A stretch of DNA of 29,594 nucleotides, taken from positions 1 through 29,594 of the forward strand of contig JAEZLZ010000012.1 in assembly GCA_023415055.1 (NCBI GenBank), given 5' to 3'. The notes under the pieces are model-generated. The model did no database searches. It was given only the letters and a program-made list of their open reading frames with translations, and was not told the DNA's origin. The DNA comes from Bacillota bacterium (GTDB taxonomy: Bacteria; Bacillota; Clostridia; Lachnospirales; Lachnospiraceae). Position 1 is the first letter of the stretch; every line of letters begins with the position of its first letter. Positions 6,099-13,844 of the stretch are shown one piece after another. The translations under genes were made by a program, and so were the position numbers.

Positions 6099-8672
6099 AT
6101 GGGATTATTAGAAAAGGTCTTTGGTACTCACAGTGAACGGGAAGTAAAGCGTGTATTACCAATCGTAGACAAGATAGAAGCACTGGAACCAGAATATGTA
6201 AAGCTAACAGACGAGGAACTAAAAGCAAAAACGACAGAATTTAAAAATAGACTGAAAAACGGGGAAACCTTAGATGATATATTGGTAGAAGCTTATGCTA
6301 CAGTCAGAGAAGCTTCCAAGAGAGTAATCGGACTCAGACACTTTAGAGTACAGCTGATCGGTGGAGTAATTCTCCATCAGGGACGTATCACAGAGATGCG
6401 TACCGGTGAAGGTAAGACCTTAGTTGCAACCTTGCCCTCCTATCTGAATGCTCTGGAAGGAAAAGGTGTACATGTTGTTACTGTAAACGATTACCTGGCA
6501 AAACGTGACTCCGAGTGGATGGGTCGTATTCATGAATTCCTTGGATTAAAGGTAGGAGTAATTCTCAATAGTATGGAGAAGGAAGAGCGCAGAGCAGCCT
6601 ATGCCTGCGATATCACCTATGCTACCAATAATGAATTGGGTTTTGATTATCTGAGAGATAATATGGTTATCTATAAGGAACAGCTTGTTCAGAGGGATCT
6701 GCATTATGCAATCATCGATGAGGTGGACTCCATCCTGATTGACGAGGCTAGAACGCCGCTCATCATCTCCGGTCAAAGTGGAAAGTCAACAGAGCTATAC
6801 CGTGTATGCGATATTCTTGCCAGACAGATGACAAAGGGAACAGCAAGCGCTGAACTCACCAAGATGGCTGCCATCATGAAGGAAGACATTGAAGAAACAG
6901 GCGATTTTATCGTAAATGAAAAGGAGAAGAATGTTCATCTTACCGAAGACGGTGTTAAGAAGGTGGAACGATTCTTTAATCTTGAGAATTTGGCTGATCC
7001 TGAAAATCTTGAGATACAGCACAATATCATCCTTGCCCTCAGAGCACATAACCTGATGTTCCGTGATAAGGATTATGTTGTTAAGGATGATGAGGTACTC
7101 ATCGTAGATGAATTTACCGGACGTATTATGCCCGGCAGACGTTATAGCGACGGTCTGCATCAGGCAATTGAAGCAAAAGAAAATGTAAAGGTAAAACGTG
7201 AGAGCAAAACCCTTGCTACGATTACCTTCCAGAACTTCTTCAATAAATATAAAAAGAAATGTGGTATGACCGGTACTGCGTTGACCGAAGAAAAAGAATT
7301 CCGGGAGATTTACGGAATGGACGTTATCGAGGTCCCTACCAATGTTCCGATCGCTCGTAAGGATCTGCAGGATGCAGTATATAAGACCAGAAAAGAGAAA
7401 CTGAATGCGATTATCAAAGAGATTATCGCTGCTCATCAAAAGGGACAGCCAGTACTGGTAGGTACCATCACAATCGAATCTTCGGAGGAAATCAGTGCAA
7501 TTCTTAAAAAGCATAATATTCCTCATAAAGTGCTCAACGCGAAGTTCCATGAGCTCGAGGCGGAAATTGTAGCGGATGCAGGTCAGTATGGTGCAGTAAC
7601 CATCGCTACCAATATGGCTGGCCGTGGTACCGATATTAAGCTGGGTGAAGGTGTTGTAGAGGTTGGTGGTCTGAAGATCATCGGTACGGAACGTCATGAG
7701 GCAAGACGTATTGATAATCAGTTGCGCGGACGTGCCGGTAGACAAGGTGATCCTGGTGAATCCCGTTTCTTTATCTCCTTGGAAGATGATCTGATGCGTT
7801 TATTCGGTTCCGAGAGATTAATGGGGATCTTCAATTCTTTAGGGCTTCAAGAGGGTGAGCAGATTGAGCATAAGATGCTTACCAATGCAATTGAGAAGGC
7901 ACAGCAGAGAATCGAGAGTAATAACTTTGGTATCAGAAAGAATCTGTTGGAATATGATCAGGTAAATAATGAACAGCGTGAAATTATCTATGCAGAAAGA
8001 AGACGAGTTCTGGATGGTGAAAGCATGCGTGATACAATTTACCGCATGATTATGGATACAGTCGAGGGGTGTGTGAACACTACGATCAGTGATGATCAGG
8101 CGCCTGCAGATTGGGATCTGGAGGAATTGAATGATCTTCTCCTGCCCATCATTCCATTGGCTCCGGTTCGCTTGGATGAGAAGCAATTAAGAGACAGCAA
8201 AAAGAACGATCTCTTACAACAGCTAAAGGAAGATGCTGTGAAGCTGTATGAGGCAAAGGAAGCAGAGTTCCCTGAGACAGAACAGATCAGAGAGATTGAG
8301 CGTGTTATCCTTCTCAAGGTAATTGATCGTAAGTGGATGGATCATATTGATGATATGGATCAGCTGCGTCAGGGTATCGGCTTACAGGCATATGGACAGC
8401 GTCAGCCAATCGTGGAATATAAGTTCCAGGGCTTTGAGATGTTTGATGCTATGACCTCTGCGATCAGAGAGGATACCATTAAAGCACTGCTTCATGTCCG
8501 TATCGAGCAGAAGGTCGAAAGAGAGCAGGTAGCGAAGGTTACTGGAACGAACCGCGATGACACGGTAGCAAATGCTCCGATTAAGCGCACTACAAAGAAG
8601 GTTCAGCCAAACGATCCCTGCCCTTGCGGAAGTGGAAGAAAGTATAAACATTGCTGTGGCAGGAATGCCTAA
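6099..8672 (+). CDS. secA: preprotein translocase ATPase SecA
   Basis: This 857-residue SecA is full length. The Walker A motif MRTGEGKT is at 100-107. The Walker B-like IIDEVDSILIDEARTPLI and the helicase motifs TNMAGRGTD and QLRGRAGRQGD follow. The helical wing and scaffold carry VIDRKWMDHIDDMDQLRQGI. The C-terminus has the zinc-binding tail CPCGSGRKYKHCCG. SecA pushes unfolded secretory proteins through the SecYEG channel at the membrane using ATP. AGGAG lies 9 nt before the ATG. A sigma-A promoter precedes it and a hairpin terminator follows, so it is probably monocistronic. A single SecA of housekeeping type is seen here. Confidence 0.98.
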   Translation: MGLLEKVFGTHSEREVKRVLPIVDKIEALEPEYVKLTDEELKAKTTEFKNRLKNGETLDDILVEAYATVREASKRVIGLRHFRVQLIGGVILHQGRITEMRTGEGKTLVATLPSYLNALEGKGVHVVTVNDYLAKRDSEWMGRIHEFLGLKVGVILNSMEKEERRAAYACDITYATNNELGFDYLRDNMVIYKEQLVQRDLHYAIIDEVDSILIDEARTPLIISGQSGKSTELYRVCDILARQMTKGTASAELTKMAAIMKEDIEETGDFIVNEKEKNVHLTEDGVKKVERFFNLENLADPENLEIQHNIILALRAHNLMFRDKDYVVKDDEVLIVDEFTGRIMPGRRYSDGLHQAIEAKENVKVKRESKTLATITFQNFFNKYKKKCGMTGTALTEEKEFREIYGMDVIEVPTNVPIARKDLQDAVYKTRKEKLNAIIKEIIAAHQKGQPVLVGTITIESSEEISAILKKHNIPHKVLNAKFHELEAEIVADAGQYGAVTIATNMAGRGTDIKLGEGVVEVGGLKIIGTERHEARRIDNQLRGRAGRQGDPGESRFFISLEDDLMRLFGSERLMGIFNSLGLQEGEQIEHKMLTNAIEKAQQRIESNNFGIRKNLLEYDQVNNEQREIIYAERRRVLDGESMRDTIYRMIMDTVEGCVNTTISDDQAPADWDLEELNDLLLPIIPLAPVRLDEKQLRDSKKNDLLQQLKEDAVKLYEAKEAEFPETEQIREIERVILLKVIDRKWMDHIDDMDQLRQGIGLQAYGQRQPIVEYKFQGFEMFDAMTSAIREDTIKALLHVRIEQKVEREQVAKVTGTNRDDTVANAPIKRTTKKVQPNDPCPCGSGRKYKHCCGRNA

Positions 8673-8723
8673 TCCGTAATGTATAAAAATAGTAATTGCG
8701 CATAATCATGAACAGTAAGTATA

Positions 8724-8771
8724 ACATAACTCACATTTTACACAGATGAAATGTGAGTTATGTATTGTTTT
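8724..8771 (+). terminator. terminator after secA
   Basis: A perfect 14-bp stem, CATAACTCACATTT (8725-8738) with AAATGTGAGTTATG (8749-8762), is extended by one A-T pair. It is followed by a broken T-tract (TATTGTTTT). Confidence 0.75.
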
Positions 8772-8834
8772 AAGCATATTTTTTATTATTATTTGTGTTA
8801 AATGAAGAAATTCTGCATTTATATGCAAAATATG

Positions 8835-8863
8835 TTGAGATTTTATAAATAGTAATATATAAT
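8835..8863 (+). promoter_or_regulatory. sigma-A promoter for prfB
   Basis: TTGAGA (8835-8840), a 17-bp spacer and perfect TATAAT (8858-8863). The expected transcript start is only a few bases before the ribosome site. Confidence 0.8.
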
Positions 8864-8883
8864 ACAGGAAAGAGGTGATTTTA

Positions 8884-10009
8884 GTGGTTGAGTTAGATCA
8901 GTATAAATATACATTAAGTACTTACGAAAAGCCATTAATCGAAGTGGGGGATTCACTTTGACCTGGCGAATAAGAGCCTGAGAGTCAATGAAATTGAACA
9001 AACCATGGAAGAAGCCGGGTTTTGGGATGATAATGACAAAGCCCAGGTATATATGAAGGAATTAAAGAATCTGAAGGACATCATCGAAGAATATAATCAT
9101 CTGAAACGTGATTTCGAGGATGTCCAGACCTTAATTCAGATGGGTTATGAAGAGAACGATGCAAGTCTTACGCCTGAGATAGAAGATGCTCTGAACATCT
9201 TTATCAAAGACCTGGAGGAGTTGAAGCTGCGAACCCTGTTGTCCGGTGAATATGATAAGTATAATGCAATTATAACTCTTCATGCCGGAGCAGGTGGTAC
9301 CGAAAGCTGCGACTGGGCCAGCATGCTATGCAGAATGTACCAGAGATGGGCAGATAAGAAGGGCTTTACTACGGAGATGATTGATTTTCTGGAAGGAGAA
9401 GAAGCCGGACTGAAATCAGTAACCTTAGAGGTTAGCGGAATAAATGCTTACGGCTATCTCAAATCGGAGCGCGGTGTACATCGACTTGTCCGAATTTCCC
9501 CCTTTAATGCGGCAGGGAAGAGGCAAACCTCCTTTGTATCCTGCGATGTCATGCCGGATATCGAGGAAGATACCGGAATTGAGATCAATGATGAGGATCT
9601 GAGGATCGATACCTATCGTTCCAGCGGTGCCGGCGGTCAGCATGTTAATAAGACCTCATCGGCCATCCGAATTACACATATTCCTACCAATATTGTAGTA
9701 CAATGCCAGAATGAACGTTCTCAGCTTCAGAATAAAGATAAAGCAATGAAGATGTTGAAGGCTAAGCTGTATCTTCTTAAACAGCAGGAGAACCTTGAGA
9801 AGATATCCGGTATCCGCGGCGAGATAAAAGATATCGCCTGGGGAAACCAGATACGTTCCTATGTAATGCAGCCCTATACTCTGGTAAAAGACCACCGAAC
9901 CAATGAAGAGGTGGGCAATGCAATCAGTGTACTGGATGGTAACCTGGATCCATTTATCAACTCATATCTAAAGTGGAATGCTCAAAACAATATGGGCAAA
10001 GATTTCTAA
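8884..10009 (+). CDS. prfB: peptide chain release factor 2, with programmed +1 frameshift
   Basis: RF2 is made from two frames. GTG 8884 (AGAGGTGA 5 nt upstream) opens 25 codons, ending CTT at 8956-8958 followed by an in-frame TGA at 8959-8961. A +1 slip at CTTTGA continues with GAC CTG GCG from 8960 for 349 more residues. The GGGGG at 8946-8950 is the internal Shine-Dalgarno-like stimulator. In the full 374-residue protein the stop-recognition SPF motif is at 205-207 and the catalytic GGQ at 250-252, exactly the E. coli positions. RF2 reads UGA and UAA; the frameshift lets low RF2 raise its own synthesis. cheW follows, its ribosome site overlapping the prfB stop. Confidence 0.96.
8946..8961 (+). 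promoter_or_regulatory. RF2 autoregulatory +1 frameshift site
   Basis: Internal SD-like GGGGG (8946-8950), a five-base spacer ATTCA, the slippery CTT and the in-frame stop TGA followed by C. In E. coli the spacer is three bases, so this one is longer. Confidence 0.93.
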
Positions 10010-10022
10010 AGGAGGGGTACTT

Positions 10023-10481
10023 ATGCAAAGCACAAAGCAGGCAGTATTCATGCTTGGAGACAAAGAATATGGAATAGACATTATGGAGGTAAATATCATC
10101 GAGAAGTTCATGAACATTGAACCGGTAGTCAGCCTTCCAAATAATCTAAAAGGTATTATCAGGCTGAGGGGCGATGTTATCCCTGTCTATAGCCTTCGTA
10201 GAAAATTTGGCTTAGAGGACGTCGCACCGACCGATGATACGAGATTTATCATTACCACCTCGAATAATATCCAGATTGCATATGAGGTGGATAGAATGTC
10301 GGAAATTGTTCTGTTTGAAGAGGAACAGATTTTTGATGTTCCGGAAGTAATTAAGAGTAAGGACACCACTTATATAAAACAGGTTACAAGCATTGATGAC
10401 CGGCTGGTGATTATTCTGGACCATAACGGAATTCTGACCCAGGATGAGCAGGATAAGATAAAAGCGGTCATTAAGAAATAA
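10023..10481 (+). CDS. cheW: CheW-like chemotaxis coupling protein
   Basis: This 152-residue protein consists of one CheW domain. Typical stretches are VFMLGDKEYGIDIMEV, the LPNNLKGIIRLRGDVIPVYSL core, and a C-terminal DRLVIILD. CheW links chemoreceptors to the CheA kinase at the inner membrane. The start is ATG 10023 with AAAGGAGGGG at 10008-10017, which overlaps the stop of prfB; an upstream in-frame start within prfB has no ribosome site. The overlap suggests translational coupling with release factor 2. There is no cheA or receptor nearby, so it is an orphan CheW. Together with the PilZ and YjfB-like genes it suggests a motile or signalling-capable organism. Confidence 0.9.
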   Translation: MQSTKQAVFMLGDKEYGIDIMEVNIIEKFMNIEPVVSLPNNLKGIIRLRGDVIPVYSLRRKFGLEDVAPTDDTRFIITTSNNIQIAYEVDRMSEIVLFEEEQIFDVPEVIKSKDTTYIKQVTSIDDRLVIILDHNGILTQDEQDKIKAVIKK

Positions 10482-10503
10482 GTTATCGATGATAGGTCAA
10501 AAA

Positions 10504-10589
10504 GGGAGATAAATATCTCAAGGGAGATAATGATCTCTCATAAAAAGAAAGGGAGATAAATATCTCCCTTATAAAGAAAGGGAGATATT
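10504..10589 (+). promoter_or_regulatory. array of GGGAGATA repeats forming hairpins up to the start of the lipoprotein gene
   Basis: GGGAGATA occurs four times: 10504-10511, 10522-10529, 10551-10558 and 10580-10587. Complementary segments TATCTC (10514-10519), GATCTCTC (10532-10539) and TATCTCCC (10561-10568) give three successive hairpins. The fourth copy is the ribosome site of the next gene. TATCTCCC can pair with either copy three or copy four, so ribosome access could switch between two folds. No sigma-A promoter is visible between cheW and here. Confidence 0.6.
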
Positions 10590-11333
10590 ATGAAGAAAAA
10601 ATTTATATGTATGGCTGTAATTACGGCTATGACGGTATCTGTGCTTGCCGGTTGTGGTAAAAAAGAAAGTGATACTTTAATTGTAGGTACCGAAGCAGGC
10701 TTTGCACCCTATGAATATATGGAGGGTGATAAGGTAGTTGGTGTTGATATGGATATTGCGCAAGCGATTGCAGATGCGATGGGTAAAAAGCTTGAGATTA
10801 AGAATATGGACTTTGATGGTGCTTTACTTGCCGTTCAGAATGGCACCGTAGATTTCGTCGCTGCCGGTGTATCGGTAAACGATGAACGTAAGAAGGTAAT
10901 GGATTTCTCTGTTGATTATGTAGATTCTACCGAGGTTGTAGTTGTGAATAAGGCAACACCGGCAGTTAGCGCTGTTTCAGATGACGATTTAACAGATAAG
11001 GTAGTCGGTGTTCAGCAGGGTAACATCGCTGATTTCTATGTGTCAGGACTTGCTGCGAAGGAAGTAAAGAGATATACTAAATTTGCACAGGCAGCAGAGG
11101 ATCTGAAGAATAGCAAGATTGACTGTATCGTTATGGATCAATTCCCGGCGGAGGAGCTGGTAGCGTCCAATCCGAATTTAGTAATCCTGGATGGAGCGTT
11201 ATTCCAGGATAAGTATGCGATTGCAGTGAAAAAAGACAACAAAGAATTACTGGATGAAATTAATAAGGTGATCCAGGACTTAAAAGATAACGGAAAGATT
11301 GCTGAATTCACAGCAAATCATACGAATAAGTAA
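10590..11333 (+). CDS. amino acid ABC transporter substrate-binding lipoprotein
   Basis: This 247-residue family-3 solute-binding protein has a lipoprotein signal peptide with lipobox LAGC (acylated C22). Family features are VGTEAGFAPYEYM, VGVDMDIAQAIADAMGKKL, the ligand-cleft stretch DFVAAGVSVNDERKK, and VGVQQGNIADFYV. It binds a polar amino acid outside the membrane and delivers it to the permease that follows; the exact ligand is not clear (family members bind Arg, Gln, His or cystine). GGGAG lies 5 nt before the ATG inside the last GGGAGATA repeat. A terminator-like hairpin separates it from the permease gene, which would favour excess binding protein. Confidence 0.93.
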   Translation: MKKKFICMAVITAMTVSVLAGCGKKESDTLIVGTEAGFAPYEYMEGDKVVGVDMDIAQAIADAMGKKLEIKNMDFDGALLAVQNGTVDFVAAGVSVNDERKKVMDFSVDYVDSTEVVVVNKATPAVSAVSDDDLTDKVVGVQQGNIADFYVSGLAAKEVKRYTKFAQAAEDLKNSKIDCIVMDQFPAEELVASNPNLVILDGALFQDKYAIAVKKDNKELLDEINKVIQDLKDNGKIAEFTANHTNK

Positions 11334-11359
11334 TAACAACTTGAAGACTAGAAGAACAT

Positions 11360-11397
11360 GGGGGCTGTTATCTATATCAACAGCCTCTTGTTTTTTA
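11360..11397 (+). terminator. terminator/attenuator between binding-protein and permease genes
   Basis: The stem GGCTGTT/AACAGCC, with G-T extension, is at 11360-11370 and 11379-11387 and ends in TTGTTTTTT. Partial read-through would set the ratio of binding protein to membrane components. Confidence 0.75.
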
Positions 11398-11490
11398 TCG
11401 AAGTAAATTTCACCCATAATAAAAGAACTCTATATTGTGAACTTATTCGTTTTAGTTTTCTTATTGTATAAAATAACAGGAGGTAGGACA

Positions 11491-12183
11491 TTGTTAACGA
11501 AATTAGGCGATTCCTTTTATAATGCGCTCATTCCGGATCAACGTTATCTGGCATATCTGGACGGCTTAAAGGTAACCCTTCTGATATCCTTCTTTGCGAT
11601 CTTATTGGGTATCATGATTGGTGTGTTGGTAGCCGTTGTAAAAGTAACGGCGATGAACTCAAAGATGCGGTGGCTGGTAGCAATATGTAATGTGTACATT
11701 AATATCATACGTGGTACACCCTTGATGGTTCAGCTGCTGATCATCTACAATCTCATATTTACATCGAGGAGCACAAACGAATTAGTCGTTGGTGCAGTCT
11801 GCTTTGGTATCAACTCCGGTGCTTATGTTTCCGAGATTATCCGTGCAGGTATTGAGTCCATCGACCGTGGACAGATGGAAGCGGGACGTTCCCTGGGATT
11901 GAATTATCTTCAGACGATGAAGCTGATCATTTTACCTCAAGCGATAAGAAATATACTTCCCGCTCTCGGCAATGAATTTATCGTTCTTATTAAAGAGACT
12001 TCAGTAGCAGGTGTAATTGCAGTTACCGATTTAACGAAAGCAGCACAATATGTAGGCTCACGTACCTGGGATATCCTGCCGCCGTTAGTAATAGCAGCTG
12101 CCTGCTATCTGGTTATGGTTATGGGATTATCAAAGGTATTAAGTGTATTTGAAAGGAGGCTGGCTAAGGGTGATCGTCACTAA
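11491..12183 (+). CDS. polar amino acid ABC transporter permease
   Basis: This 230-residue inner-membrane permease of the HisM/GlnP type starts LTKLGDSFYNALI. It has several hydrophobic helices and the EAA loop EAGRSLGLNYLQTMKLIILP that docks on the ATPase. The chosen start is TTG 11491, because AGGAGG at 11478-11483 gives 7-nt spacing and the family N-terminus begins here; an in-frame GTG at 11437 has no ribosome site. The gene overlaps the ATPase gene by 14 nt, implying translational coupling. It works as a homodimer with the downstream ATPase and the upstream lipoprotein. Confidence 0.93.
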   Translation: MLTKLGDSFYNALIPDQRYLAYLDGLKVTLLISFFAILLGIMIGVLVAVVKVTAMNSKMRWLVAICNVYINIIRGTPLMVQLLIIYNLIFTSRSTNELVVGAVCFGINSGAYVSEIIRAGIESIDRGQMEAGRSLGLNYLQTMKLIILPQAIRNILPALGNEFIVLIKETSVAGVIAVTDLTKAAQYVGSRTWDILPPLVIAAACYLVMVMGLSKVLSVFERRLAKGDRH

Positions 12184-12892
12184 GAACTTAAAAAAAGCGT
12201 TTGGAAATCATATGGTACTGGACGGTATCACTGAAACAATTAAGAAAGGTGAAAAAGTGGTTGTAATTGGCCCCTCCGGATCAGGAAAATCAACCTTTCT
12301 TCGTTGCTTAAATCTATTAGAGGTTCCGACGGATGGTGAGATTTGGTTTGAAGGTGTGAATATTACCGATAAGAAATCGGATATCAACAAGATTCGCTGC
12401 AAGATGGGGATGGTTTTTCAACAGTTTAATCTTTTTCCGCATCTGTCCGTATTGGAGAATATTACATTAGCGCCGGTGCAGCATGGTATGATGACCAAGG
12501 AGCAGGCAGAAAGCAAGGCATATGAATTGCTGCAGCGTATCGGTCTAACGGAGAAGGCAAATGCATATCCGAATCAGCTGTCAGGTGGACAGAAGCAAAG
12601 AATAGCTATTGTTCGTGCCCTTGCAATGAGCCCGGATGTGATGCTCTTTGATGAGCCGACCTCTGCTCTGGATCCGGAGATGGTTGGAGAAGTTCTCGAT
12701 CTGATGGCTCAGCTGGCGGATGAGGGGATGACCATGGTTGTAGTTACTCATGAGATGCGCTTTGCGAAGAAGGTTGCAACACGTATTCTTTTCATGGATG
12801 AAGGAAAGATTGTAGAGCAGAATACACCGGATAAGTTCTTTGATCATCCGACACATCCCAGACTTCAGGAATTTTTATCAAAAATATTATAA
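12170..12892 (+). CDS. polar amino acid ABC transporter ATP-binding protein
   Basis: This 240-residue ATPase of the GlnQ/HisP family shows Walker A GPSGSGKST (residues 34-42), Q-loop VFQQFNLFPHL, signature LSGGQKQR, Walker B VMLFDEPTSALD and the switch His in VVVTHEM. It powers import through the permease at the cytoplasmic face. The start is GTG 12170, with AAAGGAGG at 12152-12159 ten nt upstream; an in-frame TTG farther up precedes that ribosome site. The gene begins before the permease stop and ends the operon, which is followed by two tandem terminator-like structures. Confidence 0.95.
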   Translation: MIVTKNLKKAFGNHMVLDGITETIKKGEKVVVIGPSGSGKSTFLRCLNLLEVPTDGEIWFEGVNITDKKSDINKIRCKMGMVFQQFNLFPHLSVLENITLAPVQHGMMTKEQAESKAYELLQRIGLTEKANAYPNQLSGGQKQRIAIVRALAMSPDVMLFDEPTSALDPEMVGEVLDLMAQLADEGMTMVVVTHEMRFAKKVATRILFMDEGKIVEQNTPDKFFDHPTHPRLQEFLSKIL

Positions 12893-12945
12893 AGAAGTAA
12901 TTGATTTAAAGTGTAAAAAGCTGCTTTAGGCACTTCAGATAGTTG

Positions 12946-13029
12946 AAAAAGCTGTTGATTATTGCAAAATGTTTGATCAGGGAAAGCAGATGAATCCCTA
13001 ATTCTTCATTTTACGATCGACAGCTTTTT
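12946..13029 (+). terminator. large nested hairpin, probable terminator of the ABC operon
   Basis: The outer 14-bp stem is 12946-12959 with 13016-13029 (AAAAAGCTGTTGAT against ATCGACAGCTTTTT, one G-T pair). It encloses AAAATG/CATTTT and AGGGA/TCCCT stems and ends in five T. Confidence 0.6.
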
Positions 13030-13083
13030 GTACGTAACAATGCTATCATTTGTACTGTGGAATGATTATTTATTTTTATACAA

Positions 13084-13138
13084 AAAGATTTGTAATTATA
13101 CTTGTCTTTCAAGCATATGTTACAAATCTTTATTTTTT
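13084..13138 (+). terminator. second strong terminator
   Basis: Arms AAAGATTTGTAA (13084-13095) and TTACAAATCTTT (13120-13131) are perfect and are followed by ATTTTTT. Confidence 0.85.
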
Positions 13139-13148
13139 CAACGGAAGA

Positions 13149-13157
13149 TGGTAAAAT
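13149..13157 (+). promoter_or_regulatory. possible extended -10 promoter of the threonine-type operon
   Basis: TGGTAAAAT is an extended -10 with no good -35. Transcription would start about 20 nt before the leader structure. A weaker alternative is TTGCAT (13162-13167) with TAGTAT (13185-13190). Confidence 0.35.
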
Positions 13158-13182
13158 GCTATTGCATTATGAATAAATATAT

Positions 13183-13284
13183 GGTAGTATATCTTTCTTA
13201 GAAAGACAATTGTATCCGATATACATACAGTTGGAAGGTTTCGTACCTATACTACCCTGGAAAACCTCAGGAGGTGTTAAACTA
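13183..13284 (+). ncRNA. structured 5' leader (candidate cis-regulatory RNA)
   Basis: A perfect 9-bp closing stem GGTAGTATA (13183-13191)/TATACTACC (13248-13256) encloses three hairpins: TCTTTC-TTA-GAAAGA (13192-13206), TGTAT/ATACA (13211-13225) and AGGT/ACCT (13236-13248). Next to it, ACCT-CAGG-AGGT can hide the ribosome site, and CCTG/CAGG (13256-13259, 13268-13271) is an alternative pairing. It has no T-box or lysine-riboswitch signature that I recognise. The fold is inferred by eye. Confidence 0.5.
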
Positions 13285-13725
13285 ATGAATGAAGATCAAT
13301 ATTTTATTGTAAAGAAAAAAGCAGTACCGGAGGTATTGTTGAAGGTTGTGGAAGCAAAAAGACTTCTTGATTCCGAAAGAGTGATGACGGTTCAGGAGGC
13401 AACGGATGCGGTTGAAATCAGTAGAAGTTCCTTCTATAAATATCGTGATGACATTTTCCCGTTTTACGAGAATACCAGAGGAAAGACGATTACTATTATG
13501 CTTCAGATGGACGATAAGCCGGGACTGCTGTCTAAGGTTCTCAATCAGGTAGCGAAATGTGAAGCAAATATACTTACCATACACCAGAGTATTCCGGTTA
13601 ACGGGATTGCTTTGTTGACCTTAAGTATTGAAATATTACCACAGACGGATAGTACCTCATCCATGATTGATTCGATTGAAGTTATGGATGGGGTTCATTA
13701 TGTGAAGCTGGTTTCCAGAGAATAA
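13285..13725 (+). CDS. ACT domain-containing protein with N-terminal HTH-like region
   Basis: This 146-residue protein resembles the UPF0735/PheB-like ACT proteins of Firmicutes. Residues about 15-60 (VMTVQEATDAVEISRSSFYKYRD) look like a helix-turn-helix. Residues about 70-146 form an ACT domain (TIMLQMDDKPGLLSKVLN, ANILTIHQSIPVNG) that usually binds an amino acid. The start is ATG 13285, 8 nt after AGGAGGTG. It heads the homoserine dehydrogenase-ApgM-aspartate kinase operon, so it may sense threonine or a related amino acid; the exact role in this family is not established. A hairpin without a T-run follows its stop codon, so read-through into hom is expected. Confidence 0.88.
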   Translation: MNEDQYFIVKKKAVPEVLLKVVEAKRLLDSERVMTVQEATDAVEISRSSFYKYRDDIFPFYENTRGKTITIMLQMDDKPGLLSKVLNQVAKCEANILTIHQSIPVNGIALLTLSIEILPQTDSTSSMIDSIEVMDGVHYVKLVSRE

Positions 13726-13844
13726 TGTGAATTAAGATAAATCTTTATTCACATGGGAAGAACTTCAAAGTATTGTGGTGTGCCGGATAATAAACAGAAT
13801 TTTACAAAAGAGACGATAGTTGCAGCAGAATAGGAGGAGCAGTC

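Noticed and set aside
6795..7745. 316-codon minus-strand frame inside secA
   Set aside because: A long antisense shadow of a confidently identified gene; no ribosome site and no recognisable family.
8959..8961. Reading the in-frame TGA in prfB as a pseudogene
   Set aside because: It is the known programmed frameshift of RF2, with slip site and internal SD-like tract intact.
13141..13284. T-box, lysine riboswitch or threonine leader peptide upstream of the ACT-hom operon
   Set aside because: No T-box sequence, no lysine-riboswitch core, and the only short frame (from 13149) has no threonine codons or ribosome site.
13725..13754. Terminator between the ACT gene and hom
   Set aside because: The ATGTGAAT/ATTCACAT hairpin has no T-tract, so read-through is expected.
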